From contig CANFHA010000002.1 in assembly GCA_947446645.1 (NCBI GenBank), positions 124,001 through 188,000 on the forward strand: DNA of 64,000 bases, in the 5' to 3' direction. The notes under the pieces are model-generated. The model had not been told where the DNA came from. It worked only from the letters and a program-made list of their open reading frames with translations, and ran no database searches. A program made the translations under genes and the position numbers. The first letter of the stretch is position 1. Every line of letters begins with the position of its first letter. Below, in pieces: positions 44,706-52,102 of the stretch. The DNA is from Chitinophagaceae bacterium (lineage in GTDB: Bacteria; Bacteroidota; Bacteroidia; Chitinophagales; Chitinophagaceae).

Positions 44706-46145
44706 CTATTTCTTCCGTTCCAATGGCACCTTTTCCACAGCTCCGTTTTTATAGAGTGCAAAATAAGGAGATGCGGCGTTAAGTACATAATCTATTTTAT
44801 ATCCTGTGGGCAGCAATGCATGCAGCAGCAGTGCATCATCCCAGTCGGGTATCTCTATTTTAGATATGTTCTCATGCACTATTTGTACGGCTATATGGGT
44901 GTGGCTATATTCCACCGCGAAGTTTTTAGACCTCGCAGCAATGAAGAATAAAGCCACAGAGGGAACCAGGAACACAACAATAGCACAGGCTTTCACAAGT
45001 TTGTTAGTATAGCCTGATTTTGCAATAAGGTAAAGAGCATAAGCAACGGCCAGGCTGGCAAAGGGCACGCAAAATGAGTGGTACCGGTTGTACATAGCCG
45101 TGTAGTGCCCCGACTTGAAACACAACAATGCAAGGAAGGCGGTACCGCTTATCCCCAGCAGGAAAAGCAGGTTAAGCCGCTTTTTCTCATCCTTTTGTGC
45201 TGCACTGCGCCAGGCCATCAGGTACAGCCCCACCACCAGTAGAAACGAGAAAATTACCGCTATCATCTTTTCACCAAATGCCGTGAACACAGCTTTAAAA
45301 TCCATAGCGCCCATAGCCATGCTGCGGTACAGCACATGCATGGTGCTAAAGGGCAGAGCGGCAGCCTTATCATGAAATTTATGGTTCTGCTCGCTCATGT
45401 ATTTGAGACCCATGTATGCTCCATAGAAATATACTGCGGCCAGTAGCACCGGCACTGCCATTGCTGCAAGGTTTTTTGGTTTTAGCAGTCCTGCCTTTTT
45501 GCCTGCAACCAGGTAACCAAGGAAGACAAGTATAACATACACACTCAGAAAGTGAGACAGTACAGCACCTACAGAGAACATACCAAGCAGAAATAAATAG
45601 GCTGGCTTTTCCTGCTCATACATGAATTTGTAAAAGAAGACAGCGGCAAGCGTTACAAAACAAGCGCCCAGCTCATAAGCCCGTATCTCGTGGCTCATAC
45701 CCAGGAATGTAAGGTCAGTAGCGAGGAGTGCTATGGCAACTGCCGTAAAAATACTATCCTTAAGCACAAGCCTGCACAGCCAGGAGAAAGCCAGCAATGC
45801 CACTATAGCGCATAGCTTTGAGAAAAGCATATACACGCCAATAGTGTTGCCAAACAGTAGCGTGAAATAATGCAGCTTCACATTATACACAAAGCTGTTG
45901 CCGTTGTCCAGTATCGTCGCCTTGTATACATTGCTGAGGTTGTTCAGTTGCTCCAGCCGTGTTGAGCTCACCAATGTATCATTTGCAAACAAGGTGTGCG
46001 TATCATGGCTTATTCCCTTGCTGCATAGTATAGATACCGTCTCATCATACCATACTTCCTTATTGCGGGGCAATATCAATACCACCGCCATTGCCAGCAG
46101 CAGACAGATGATATTTATTTTCTTAGACAGCCCGGAACTGATCAT
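44706..46145 (-). CDS. GT39-like glycosyltransferase, membrane
   Basis: This 479-residue membrane protein has about ten helices and the acidic motif of the GT-C/PMT superfamily just after the first helix (PRNKEVWYDETVSILCSKG). It probably transfers a sugar or lipid-linked donor at the periplasmic face. The rest is helices with short loops and a small soluble C-terminus. Its paralogue follows upstream at 46250-47710 with the same layout. The donor and acceptor are unknown. Confidence 0.75.
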   Translation of the reverse strand: MISSGLSKKINIICLLLAMAVVLILPRNKEVWYDETVSILCSKGISHDTHTLFANDTLVSSTRLEQLNNLSNVYKATILDNGNSFVYNVKLHYFTLLFGNTIGVYMLFSKLCAIVALLAFSWLCRLVLKDSIFTAVAIALLATDLTFLGMSHEIRAYELGACFVTLAAVFFYKFMYEQEKPAYLFLLGMFSVGAVLSHFLSVYVILVFLGYLVAGKKAGLLKPKNLAAMAVPVLLAAVYFYGAYMGLKYMSEQNHKFHDKAAALPFSTMHVLYRSMAMGAMDFKAVFTAFGEKMIAVIFSFLLVVGLYLMAWRSAAQKDEKKRLNLLFLLGISGTAFLALLCFKSGHYTAMYNRYHSFCVPFASLAVAYALYLIAKSGYTNKLVKACAIVVFLVPSVALFFIAARSKNFAVEYSHTHIAVQIVHENISKIEIPDWDDALLLHALLPTGYKIDYVLNAASPYFALYKNGAVEKVPLERKK

Positions 46146-46249
46146 GTTTCAATTTGTATTAAAAGCTCAATTTAGGTCTTGGTGAGCGGAGCCGAACCAT
46201 GATGCTGAAATGTTGTTCTTCAGCAAAATAGTGTTTTGATAGCGTTTTT

Positions 46250-47710
46250 CTAAAACATCACCACAAGCCCGTTATCCTGGAACCGCAACTGCTCTACAGC
46301 GTGACCTTCATTGTCATATAGGGTAGCGCTGTCCGTTTTAGTTTGCAGGGTGTAGGTCATTTCATAGTTTAGCGGCAGCAGGCAGTTTATAAATACCGCA
46401 TCCTCCGGTCTTGGTGTCTCCATTTTATGAATGTTCTTCTTCACGATCTCGTGCACTGCCACCAGTTGGTTGTCTTCAAGTCCGTTGTCATAGTGCCTAC
46501 GGTGCGTAGCCACAAACTTGAATATACCCGGCGCAACAAACACCGCAATTACAGCAACCCTAAGCACTATATTTAATTTGCCCTGCAGGCATAGCTGCCT
46601 GAAAAATAATGTCATGAACAGAACGCAATAGGGTATGCTAAACAAAAAATATCGGTAGCTGAACAGCATGCTGTTCTTTGTTTTTATCACCATCACCGTC
46701 ATAAATATGCTGCTCAGGAAGCCCAGCGCAAACAGCAGGTGATACTTTCTCCGGTCTTCGCGCTCCGGCACCAGTTTCCATACACCAAACAAATAGGCGG
46801 CCACCACCAGCAGGAACGAGCCTATGCGCACAAGGGCTTTATCCTTAAACAGGGGATAGAGTACCTGGAAGTTTACCGCAACACTTTTCAGGAAAAGAGA
46901 GAACGCCTGCGATATACTTACGCTATGGTCTACCACCACCCGGTTCCGCTTTATATAATGCTGGTAGTATTCATTGCTTTGGAAGGGGTTCCAGTGAAAC
47001 TGGAAATACACCAGCAGGAACATCACCGGTATGGCCAGCGCCAGTATTTTCTTCTTCGTAAAGAAACCCGCTTTTTCCTTCATCAGTATAGCCACGGGGA
47101 AGACCATTATAATGTAAATGGCAAAGTAGTGCGACAGTATACCCAGTGCACACCAGGTGCCCAGCCACAGCAGGTTCTTAAAGCTTTGTTCCCTGAAGTA
47201 GTATTTGAAAAAGTAAATGCCGCACATATTGGTCACAAACAGGCTCATGATGTAGTGCCGTATAGAGTAAGCCTGGTTGAGGAAAAGAATATCGGTAAAG
47301 AACAACGCCAGCGCCACGGAGGTATAGATGTTGTCGCCGAAAATAAGCCGGCACAAGGCATAGAGCGAGATAAGCACAAGTATGGCCCAGAACAGCGAGA
47401 AGTAAACCGCCACATTCAGGTCGTTACCAAAGGCCAGGTTCAGGTAGTGCAGCATTACATAGTGTATGCTGTCTGCCCCAAACATAAATACATTGTGAAA
47501 GGTGTTCTCATTGTTCAGGTCGGCGGAAGTAAAAGTGCCCATGCCGGTGAACTTATCTACATTGCCCAGTGTTATGCCGTGGCTGCACATGATCTGGAAA
47601 GGCTCATCAAAGTACAGCTGCTTTTCCCTCGGGCACATCACCACCGTCAGCACCATACATGCCACCAGCACAAAAAGATTTATCTTCTTCGAAGTGCTTG
47701 TATCGATCAT
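46250..47710 (-). CDS. GT39-like glycosyltransferase, membrane paralogue
   Basis: This 486-residue membrane protein mirrors the neighbour at 44706-46145: SKKINLFVLVACMVLTVVM first helix, then CPREKQLYFDEPFQIMCSHGI with the acidic motif, then LHYLNLAFGNDLNV and about nine more helices. The shared positions (for example KKIN, YFDE/WYDE, CSHGI/CSKGI, LSHYFAIYIIMVF/LSHFLSVYVILVF) show an old tandem duplication. Gene order with a GT2 enzyme upstream and wecB downstream points to a surface glycan pathway. Confidence 0.75.
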   Translation of the reverse strand: MIDTSTSKKINLFVLVACMVLTVVMCPREKQLYFDEPFQIMCSHGITLGNVDKFTGMGTFTSADLNNENTFHNVFMFGADSIHYVMLHYLNLAFGNDLNVAVYFSLFWAILVLISLYALCRLIFGDNIYTSVALALFFTDILFLNQAYSIRHYIMSLFVTNMCGIYFFKYYFREQSFKNLLWLGTWCALGILSHYFAIYIIMVFPVAILMKEKAGFFTKKKILALAIPVMFLLVYFQFHWNPFQSNEYYQHYIKRNRVVVDHSVSISQAFSLFLKSVAVNFQVLYPLFKDKALVRIGSFLLVVAAYLFGVWKLVPEREDRRKYHLLFALGFLSSIFMTVMVIKTKNSMLFSYRYFLFSIPYCVLFMTLFFRQLCLQGKLNIVLRVAVIAVFVAPGIFKFVATHRRHYDNGLEDNQLVAVHEIVKKNIHKMETPRPEDAVFINCLLPLNYEMTYTLQTKTDSATLYDNEGHAVEQLRFQDNGLVVMF

Positions 47711-47789
47711 CTATTATACTTTATGTGGAATGTATTGCGACAACAAAAATAGAAAAATAGGGGAGAGAAAAGCAAAATAGGAAACAGGA

Positions 47790-47855
47790 AACAAAGCGCG
47801 TTAACTTATCAACTTATCATCTACCAACTTATCACTTGTCAACTTGTCACCTACC
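47790..47855. repeat. short degenerate tandem repeat
   Basis: The segment holds several imperfect copies of a CAACTTATCA-like unit just downstream of the GT2 gene. It is a low-complexity intergenic tract of the sort often seen in Bacteroidota; no function is evident. Confidence 0.6.
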
Positions 47856-48601
47856 TACGGATTCAGTTTCCCCATTTTAAAATCAAGCAGCAACTTCAGC
47901 GTTTGCTTCATGGTCTTCTGCACATTCATCTTGCTCTCGCCCTGCTTCAGGTCGTAGCGCAGTATCATGGGCACCTCGTTCATGGTGGCGCTCTGGCTGG
48001 CTACCTTCAGCAGCACCTCTACCATGCAGCCAAAACCCTTTTGAGTAATGAACTTATCACCGTAGTAGTTGATGGTTTTCCGCAGCATATCTACCCGGTA
48101 TGCCCTGAAACCGCAGGTGTAATCTTTAATACCCTCAAAGCCCACCAGCACCCGGAACAGGAAACCGGCAGCCCAGCTAAAGAACTTGCGCGATTTTTTC
48201 AATCCCTTTATCCTTGCGCCCGGCTGGTAGCGGCTGGCTATTACCAGGTCGCTGCCCTCGGCTATTTGCAGCGCCATACGCTGTATCAGGAAGGGCGTCT
48301 GGCTGTCATCCGCATCCATGGTCACTATTATATCCGTGTCTTTCAGTCCCTCCTGCGCTTTGCGCAGGCCCTTGTTTATAGCGCCCGCAAGGCCGCCATT
48401 GGGCTGAATGTCCAGCACATCTACCTTTATATCACCCTTAAAATTTCTTGCTATCTCCAGCGTGCGGTCTTTGCTGCCGTCGTTCACTACCAGCACACTT
48501 GCATCCCATTTAAACAGATTGTAAGCGTCATTTATCCTGTTGAGCAGGGGCGGTAAAGACTCCTCCTCATTATATGCCGGCAACACAATCCTTATATGCA
48601 T
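47855..48601 (-). CDS. GT2 glycosyltransferase, DPM1-like
   Basis: This 248-residue protein is a family 2 glycosyltransferase close to dolichyl/polyprenyl-phosphate mannosyl- or glucosyltransferases. The GT-A core starts RIVLPAYNEEESLPPLLNRI and has VVNDGSKDRTLEIA, the metal motif VTMDADDSQTPFLI and the later CGFRAYRVDML. It lacks extra C-terminal membrane helices. It may charge undecaprenyl phosphate with a sugar used by the two neighbouring GT39-like proteins, a known division of labour (inference here). Confidence 0.85.
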   Translation of the reverse strand: MHIRIVLPAYNEEESLPPLLNRINDAYNLFKWDASVLVVNDGSKDRTLEIARNFKGDIKVDVLDIQPNGGLAGAINKGLRKAQEGLKDTDIIVTMDADDSQTPFLIQRMALQIAEGSDLVIASRYQPGARIKGLKKSRKFFSWAAGFLFRVLVGFEGIKDYTCGFRAYRVDMLRKTINYYGDKFITQKGFGCMVEVLLKVASQSATMNEVPMILRYDLKQGESKMNVQKTMKQTLKLLLDFKMGKLNP

Positions 48602-48880
48602 GGTTCTCTATTAGCTGTATATATTGAATATCCTTATTTCAGGCCTTTTTCGATGCGCTAAAGTAATCTATTTATTTCTCTTCTTAAATAGAAATTGTGG
48701 GGTCGGTTATGATGTGATAATATCATTTTGTAGTCTCACACCAAATCACTAAATCAATAACAATTGATCCGCTATATGCTCATCATTAAGCGATTTTGTT
48801 ATCAGACTTAAGAGTCAGCTAATAAACTTCTTCTTTTGTATATTTACTTTGGATGAACCAATTTCATATAAAGTAGATTT
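48602..48880. other. intergenic region at the edge of the A/T-rich island
   Basis: About 280 bases between the divergent GT2 and ParB-like genes. Base composition turns visibly A/T-rich here. I found no gene, no strong promoter box and no terminator. Confidence 0.5.
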
Positions 48881-49218
48881 ATGTTTAAGGGAATGCTAAT
48901 AGGCACTGATGAAATAACCGACTATATTATTGAATTTTCTACTGGTTTTATTGATGTAGAGTTAGTTAGAGACTATTTTTACGATTGTAAAGCTGTCTTG
49001 AAAAAAGTAGATATTGACGCATTAATTTCTGAAAATGAAAATAATCACATTAGGGACGAAAAAAAGAAAAATTATATAAAAAATTACCGGTGGAAACTAT
49101 GCCTCCAATTGTAGTCGAAAATAGTAAAATTATTGATGGTAACCATAGATATAGAGTCGCAAAGGGAAATGGGCAAAAAGAAATATTTATTTACGAAATT
49201 CAAGAAATAGATACATGA
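48881..49218 (+). CDS. ParB-like protein, frameshifted at an A-run
   Basis: The first frame encodes MFKGMLIGTDEITDYIIEF to NYIKN and then runs to a stop after 77 codons. In the -1 frame from 49084 the reading continues LPVETMPPIVVENSKIIDG, then NHRYRVAKGNGQKEIFIYEI, a clear ParB/Srx-type nuclease-like domain with the IDGNHRY motif, up to TGA at 49216-49218. One extra A in the six-A run 49078-49083 would join both, giving about 112 residues. The stop of the joined frame overlaps the next gene's ATG as ATGA, strong evidence that the joined frame is the real one. Either a one-base sequence error, a decayed gene, or programmed -1 frameshifting on A_AAA_AAT. ParB-like domains bind or cut nucleotides; function here unknown. 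Confidence 0.75.
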
Positions 49219-49952
49219 AGCAACATGAAGCAGTAATTCAATCCATTGAACACTTGGGTGGAATTGCAACTTTGGGACAATTGAATAAAGAAGTTTTTAC
49301 AATAGAAGATTGTAATTGGAAAACAAGGACTCCATTTGCGAGTATACGCAGGATTGTGCAACTAAGACCGGAAATTTATAAAATCAAACCGGGTTTGTAT
49401 GGTCTTGTTAAAATGAAAAAGCAAAATGAAATCAATGGTATTATTGAGGAAACACGAAAAAATAGAAATTCTAAGATAGTGATTGATTTTAACCACAGTT
49501 ACTATCAAGGTATTTTGGTTCAATTTGGGAATTTAAAAAAATTAAACACATTTGTACCTAATCAGGATAAAAACAAACTTTTTCTTAATCAGCCTTTAGG
49601 CAATATCAGAACAATCAACCACCTGCCCCCTTTTTCTTACGAATCAATTATCCAACGAGCTTCTACTATTGATGTAATATGGCTTAATGAAAGAAATATG
49701 CCCCACTCATTTTTCGAGGTCGAACATTCAACTGATATTCAGAATTCTTTATTGAAATTCAATGATCTTCAAGATTTTTTTGTCCGTATGGTTATTGTTG
49801 CAGACAAAATAAGAAGAGCTGAGTATGAAACTAAGATAAAATACTCTTCTTTCAAACAGATACAACAAAGAATAAAATTTTTAGAATATGAGACGCTCAC
49901 AAAGCAATATGAGACATTGGTAGAGCAGCAATTTTTTGAAATTTTGGTATAG
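49215..49952 (+). CDS. HARE-HTH protein with PD-(D/E)XK-like domain
   Basis: This 245-residue protein has an N-terminal winged-helix region (about 1-65: AVIQSIEHLGGIATLGQL, TPFASIRRIVQL, PGLYGLV) resembling the HARE-HTH domain of restriction enzymes. The C-terminal part has IDVIWLN (Asp153) and SFFEVEHSTDIQNSLLKFND (Glu168, Glu170), resembling a nuclease-like family with an ExE instead of ExK. Then comes MVIVADKIRRAEYETKI, also family-like. I infer a DNA-binding, possibly DNA-cutting, protein. It is translationally coupled to the ParB-like gene through ATGA. A/T-rich codon use differs from neighbours, suggesting acquisition. The nuclease call is from pattern memory and moderate. Confidence 0.65.
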   Translation: MKQHEAVIQSIEHLGGIATLGQLNKEVFTIEDCNWKTRTPFASIRRIVQLRPEIYKIKPGLYGLVKMKKQNEINGIIEETRKNRNSKIVIDFNHSYYQGILVQFGNLKKLNTFVPNQDKNKLFLNQPLGNIRTINHLPPFSYESIIQRASTIDVIWLNERNMPHSFFEVEHSTDIQNSLLKFNDLQDFFVRMVIVADKIRRAEYETKIKYSSFKQIQQRIKFLEYETLTKQYETLVEQQFFEILV

Positions 49953-50112
49953 ATACAAGTTCGATAGTTAAAGGGAAAGAACTCACCGATTTTGGACAAT
50001 TTTTGCATTAAGCGCAGATTTTCTTTACCAGCGTGTGCTACCTAATTTACTTGACAAAGACAGGGTATCTGAGCTCTATGCAGGTCTTTATGAAAAGTAT
50101 AGTCTTAGCTGA
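49953..50112 (+). pseudogene. decayed 3' end of an unknown gene
   Basis: No intact frame exists, but one frame reads IVKGKELTDFGQFL and stops at TAA, and the next one continues ALSADFLYQRVLPNLLDKD, then RVSELYAGLYEKYSLS, to TGA at 50110-50112. Adding one T in the T run 50000-50004 joins them. The joined 55 or so residues look like a genuine protein end, not random sequence. The family is not recognised. It lacks a start and is interrupted, so I call it a remnant, or a second one-base sequence error. Confidence 0.45.
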
Positions 50113-50178
50113 CCTCAGCCACTGAACAAAAAAAAAGGAGAGAAAAAACGACCTGCCTATTTTACATGTATTATCAAT

Positions 50179-50514
50179 ATGATAATTGAGTGCCATGCAG
50201 AGGGACAAGTCTGGGAAATAAAAGAGTATTATTATACGACAACCTTTGGTAGTAGAGTTGCAGACGGTGTTTATGAAACGCTTTTGGATGGTTATGAACT
50301 TTCGGAAATTAGGAATCATTTAGATAGGCCAGTGAAGCATTATTTGATGGTTGACGACCATTTTACATGGTGGGTAAAGGGACGGTCGTATCTTTGCAGG
50401 CTATGTGATATTCTACATATGGGCTTTATCACAGAAGTTCTTTTTGGCAAAGAAGTAGTGGATAGACTTCCCATAATAGTGAATGGATGGATCGATAATT
50501 TGAACCCCGATTGA
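50179..50514 (+). CDS. small protein of unknown function
   Basis: This 111-residue protein has no recognisable family. It is soluble, with strands at the start (MIIECHAEGQVWEIKEYYYTTTFGSRVADG), a middle VKHYLMVDDHFTWWVKGRS and a hydrophobic-helical end (LCRLCDILHMGFITEVLF, then VDRLPIIVNGWIDNL). It contains a Cys pair in LCRLC. It lies in the A/T-rich island, downstream of the ParB-like/HTH pair, and could be part of the same cargo. Start at ATG 50179 is the first in frame. Confidence 0.55.
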   Translation: MIIECHAEGQVWEIKEYYYTTTFGSRVADGVYETLLDGYELSEIRNHLDRPVKHYLMVDDHFTWWVKGRSYLCRLCDILHMGFITEVLFGKEVVDRLPIIVNGWIDNLNPD

Positions 50515-50573
50515 TAAAACAGAATAATAAACCGGCTTATATTCCGTCTTTCATGATCCTATTTTCCACTAGT

Positions 50574-50606
50574 TGTTCCAGATGTTAGCTTTTGCGCATC
50601 TAAAAC
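50574..50606. repeat. palindromic repeat, copy 1
   Basis: GTTCCAGAT and ATCTAAAAC flank a core TTTTGCGC. The same arrangement recurs at 51080-51111. Copy 1 has an imperfect right arm. Confidence 0.6.
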
Positions 50607-50633
50607 TGCGAATAATACCGGTCTAAAGCCTGC

Positions 50634-50653
50634 CCTGAGCGTAGTCGAAGGGG
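50634..50653. repeat. 20-bp direct repeat, copy 1
   Basis: CCTGAGCGTAGTCGAAGGGG occurs identically at 51937-51956. Sequences of this kind (CCTGAG...GTCGAAGG) are widespread short repeats in bacterial intergenic DNA. Confidence 0.65.
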
Positions 50654-50854
50654 TATCCAATGAGCAGGCACCTAAATGATATCCAAAAGTCTAGCGGTCC
50701 CATACCAAAAAGCGCTCAAAAAATTGTGGATATCTTCTTCTCTGCCATGAACCTGTTTGGTACACAATTTGCGGTATTAGTCATGCCGGCTTGATCACGC
50801 AAAACCAACAGCAGCGCAGCGAAATGCAATTTTTTCCAGAAACCGGAAGTTAGC

Positions 50855-50900
50855 AGATGTCCCACACCTATCTTCCTCGTGCAGGTGGTGTGGGACATCT
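50855..50900. other. perfect 14-bp inverted repeat
   Basis: AGATGTCCCACACC (50855-50868) is the exact reverse complement of GGTGTGGGACATCT (50887-50900), with an 18-base loop. Flanking T/A-rich tracts occur on both sides (AATGCAATTTTTT and ATGCATTTTTTTT). No adjoining gene explains it as a terminator. Confidence 0.8.
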
Positions 50901-51079
50901 TGGCGAGTTGTAGAGACAAGATGCATTTTTTTTGAAATCGCGCCACTTCCGTTTCCCGCAAAAACCGGAAGAAATCCCGCAATTTCTCGCAACCTCATTT
51001 TTTATAACTATTTGATAATCATGCAAAAACATTAAAAGCACCACGAAAGGCCATTTTTCCGGAAAACCGGAAACCAGGT

Positions 51080-51111
51080 GTTCCAGAGTTTAGTTTTTGC
51101 GCATCTGGAAC
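51080..51111. repeat. palindromic repeat, copy 2
   Basis: GTTCCAGA and TCTGGAAC are perfect 8-bp arms around a core with TTTTTGCGCA. It is the better-preserved copy of the element at 50574-50606, about 500 bases away, in the same orientation. Confidence 0.65.
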
Positions 51112-51154
51112 AGCAAATAAAACCTCTATTTTTAGCAAACACAACCCCCCAAAC

Positions 51155-51778
51155 ATGAACGACAACTGGACAAACCGTTGGAACGACCGATACAGCACGG
51201 AAGAATTTGCCTATGGCAAGCAACCCAACAACTATCTGAAGGAACAATTAGAAAAACTACCCACCGGCAAGATCCTGTTTCCGGCAGAAGGGGAGGGTCG
51301 CAACGCAGTATATGCCGCCTGTCGTGGCTGGACGGCCTTTGCGTTTGATATCAGTGGTGCGGGCAGGAACAAAGCAATGCGGCTCGCACAAACCAATAAT
51401 GTCACCATCAACTACCAGGTCGGCGAACTGCAGGAGCTCAATTATCAACCCGGGCAATTTGATGCAATAGCCCTCATCTATGCACACTTTCCGGCAGCCA
51501 TCAAATCGTCGATCCACAAAGCCCTTGACAAATATCTGCGCAAGGATGGTATCATCATATTTGAAGCATTCAGCAAAAAGCATATTGACTACATAGCAAG
51601 GAATGAGAAAGTTGGCGGGCCCAAAGACGTCGATAGTTTGTTCTCAATTGAAGAACTGAAAACAGACTTTGCCAACTATGACTTCCTGGAAATTGCCGAA
51701 ATGGAAATAGAACTGAACGAAGGACAGTTTCACAACGGAACAGGTTCGGTAATAAGGTTTGTTGCGAGGAAAAGATAG
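51155..51778 (+). CDS. class I SAM-dependent methyltransferase
   Basis: This 207-residue protein is a Rossmann-fold methyltransferase of the thiopurine/tellurite-resistance (TehB-like) kind. It starts [24 protein letters not shown], a signature of that group, and the SAM loop is [20 protein letters not shown]. The acidic residue at the end of the second strand (FAFDISG) and the segment [12 protein letters not shown] follow. Such enzymes methylate small molecules; the substrate is unknown. It begins the return to core-like DNA after the island. Confidence 0.85.
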   Translation: MNDNWTNRWNDRYSTEEFAYGKQPNNYLKEQLEKLPTGKILFPAEGEGRNAVYAACRGWTAFAFDISGAGRNKAMRLAQTNNVTINYQVGELQELNYQPGQFDAIALIYAHFPAAIKSSIHKALDKYLRKDGIIIFEAFSKKHIDYIARNEKVGGPKDVDSLFSIEELKTDFANYDFLEIAEMEIELNEGQFHNGTGSVIRFVARKR

Positions 51779-52102
51779 GATATGGCCTAAATAAAACGTT
51801 ATGGACAACGGACAGCACACCCCTAATCTTTATTCCCCAGCCCAATCTGGCCGCACGCTCTGCTGCGGGGCTAAATCGAGTTCCCCCACAATAACAGCGT
51901 AGAGCTATTCCTTGGCCGGCGGAGCCTTTGGCCAATCCTGAGCGTAGTCGAAGGGGCCTTTCTTTTTGTTACTTTCTGTTGCCTGTCCCGATGCATATCG
52001 GGAGCGAAGCAAAGAAAAAGTAAGGTAACGCAGTTCAGGTAACCCCTCCCTCTGCCTTGGAGAGTGTCGGGGAGAGGCCATTTTTATTCGTACTTTAGTT
52101 CC
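51779..52102. other. intergenic repeats before the MBL gene
   Basis: This 324-base gap holds the second copy of the 20-bp repeat (51937-51956), a hairpin TCCCGAT-GCAT-ATCGGGA (51986-52003) framed by pyrimidine-rich and purine-rich tracts (CTTTCTTTTTG and AAAGAAAAAGTAA), and a CCCTCTGCC...GGGGAGAGG inverted segment near 52043-52079. These are typical repeated intergenic palindromes. A box TACTTTAG (52091-52098) ends four bases before the MBL gene ATG and may be its -7 element. Confidence 0.6.

Larger units (their letters stand above)
50515..51154. other. gene-free stretch with palindromes
   Basis: About 640 bases hold no convincing gene on either strand. It contains two copies of a palindromic repeat (50574-50606 and 51080-51111), a perfect 14-bp hairpin (50855-50900), one copy of a 20-bp repeat (50634-50653), and several ACCGGAA-type motifs between 50840 and 51075. 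It looks like the scar or non-coding part of a mobile element, or a structured RNA region. Confidence 0.6.

Noticed and set aside
46739-47752. Plus-strand open frame of 337 codons opposite a glycosyltransferase gene
   Set aside because: It is rich in His/Gln/Tyr with no recognisable domain, and the minus strand encodes a clear membrane protein with a paralogue next door.
50574-50606. Possible integron attC-type site
   Set aside because: The palindrome lacks the GTTRRRY and RYYYAAC core pair, and no integrase gene is in the window.
50820-50960. Possible retron-type non-coding RNA
   Set aside because: A stable hairpin is present, but no reverse transcriptase gene lies nearby.
50716-50998. Two overlapping minus-strand frames in the island
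   Set aside because: They cross the perfect 14-bp hairpin and show no protein-like pattern; the hairpin explains the region better.
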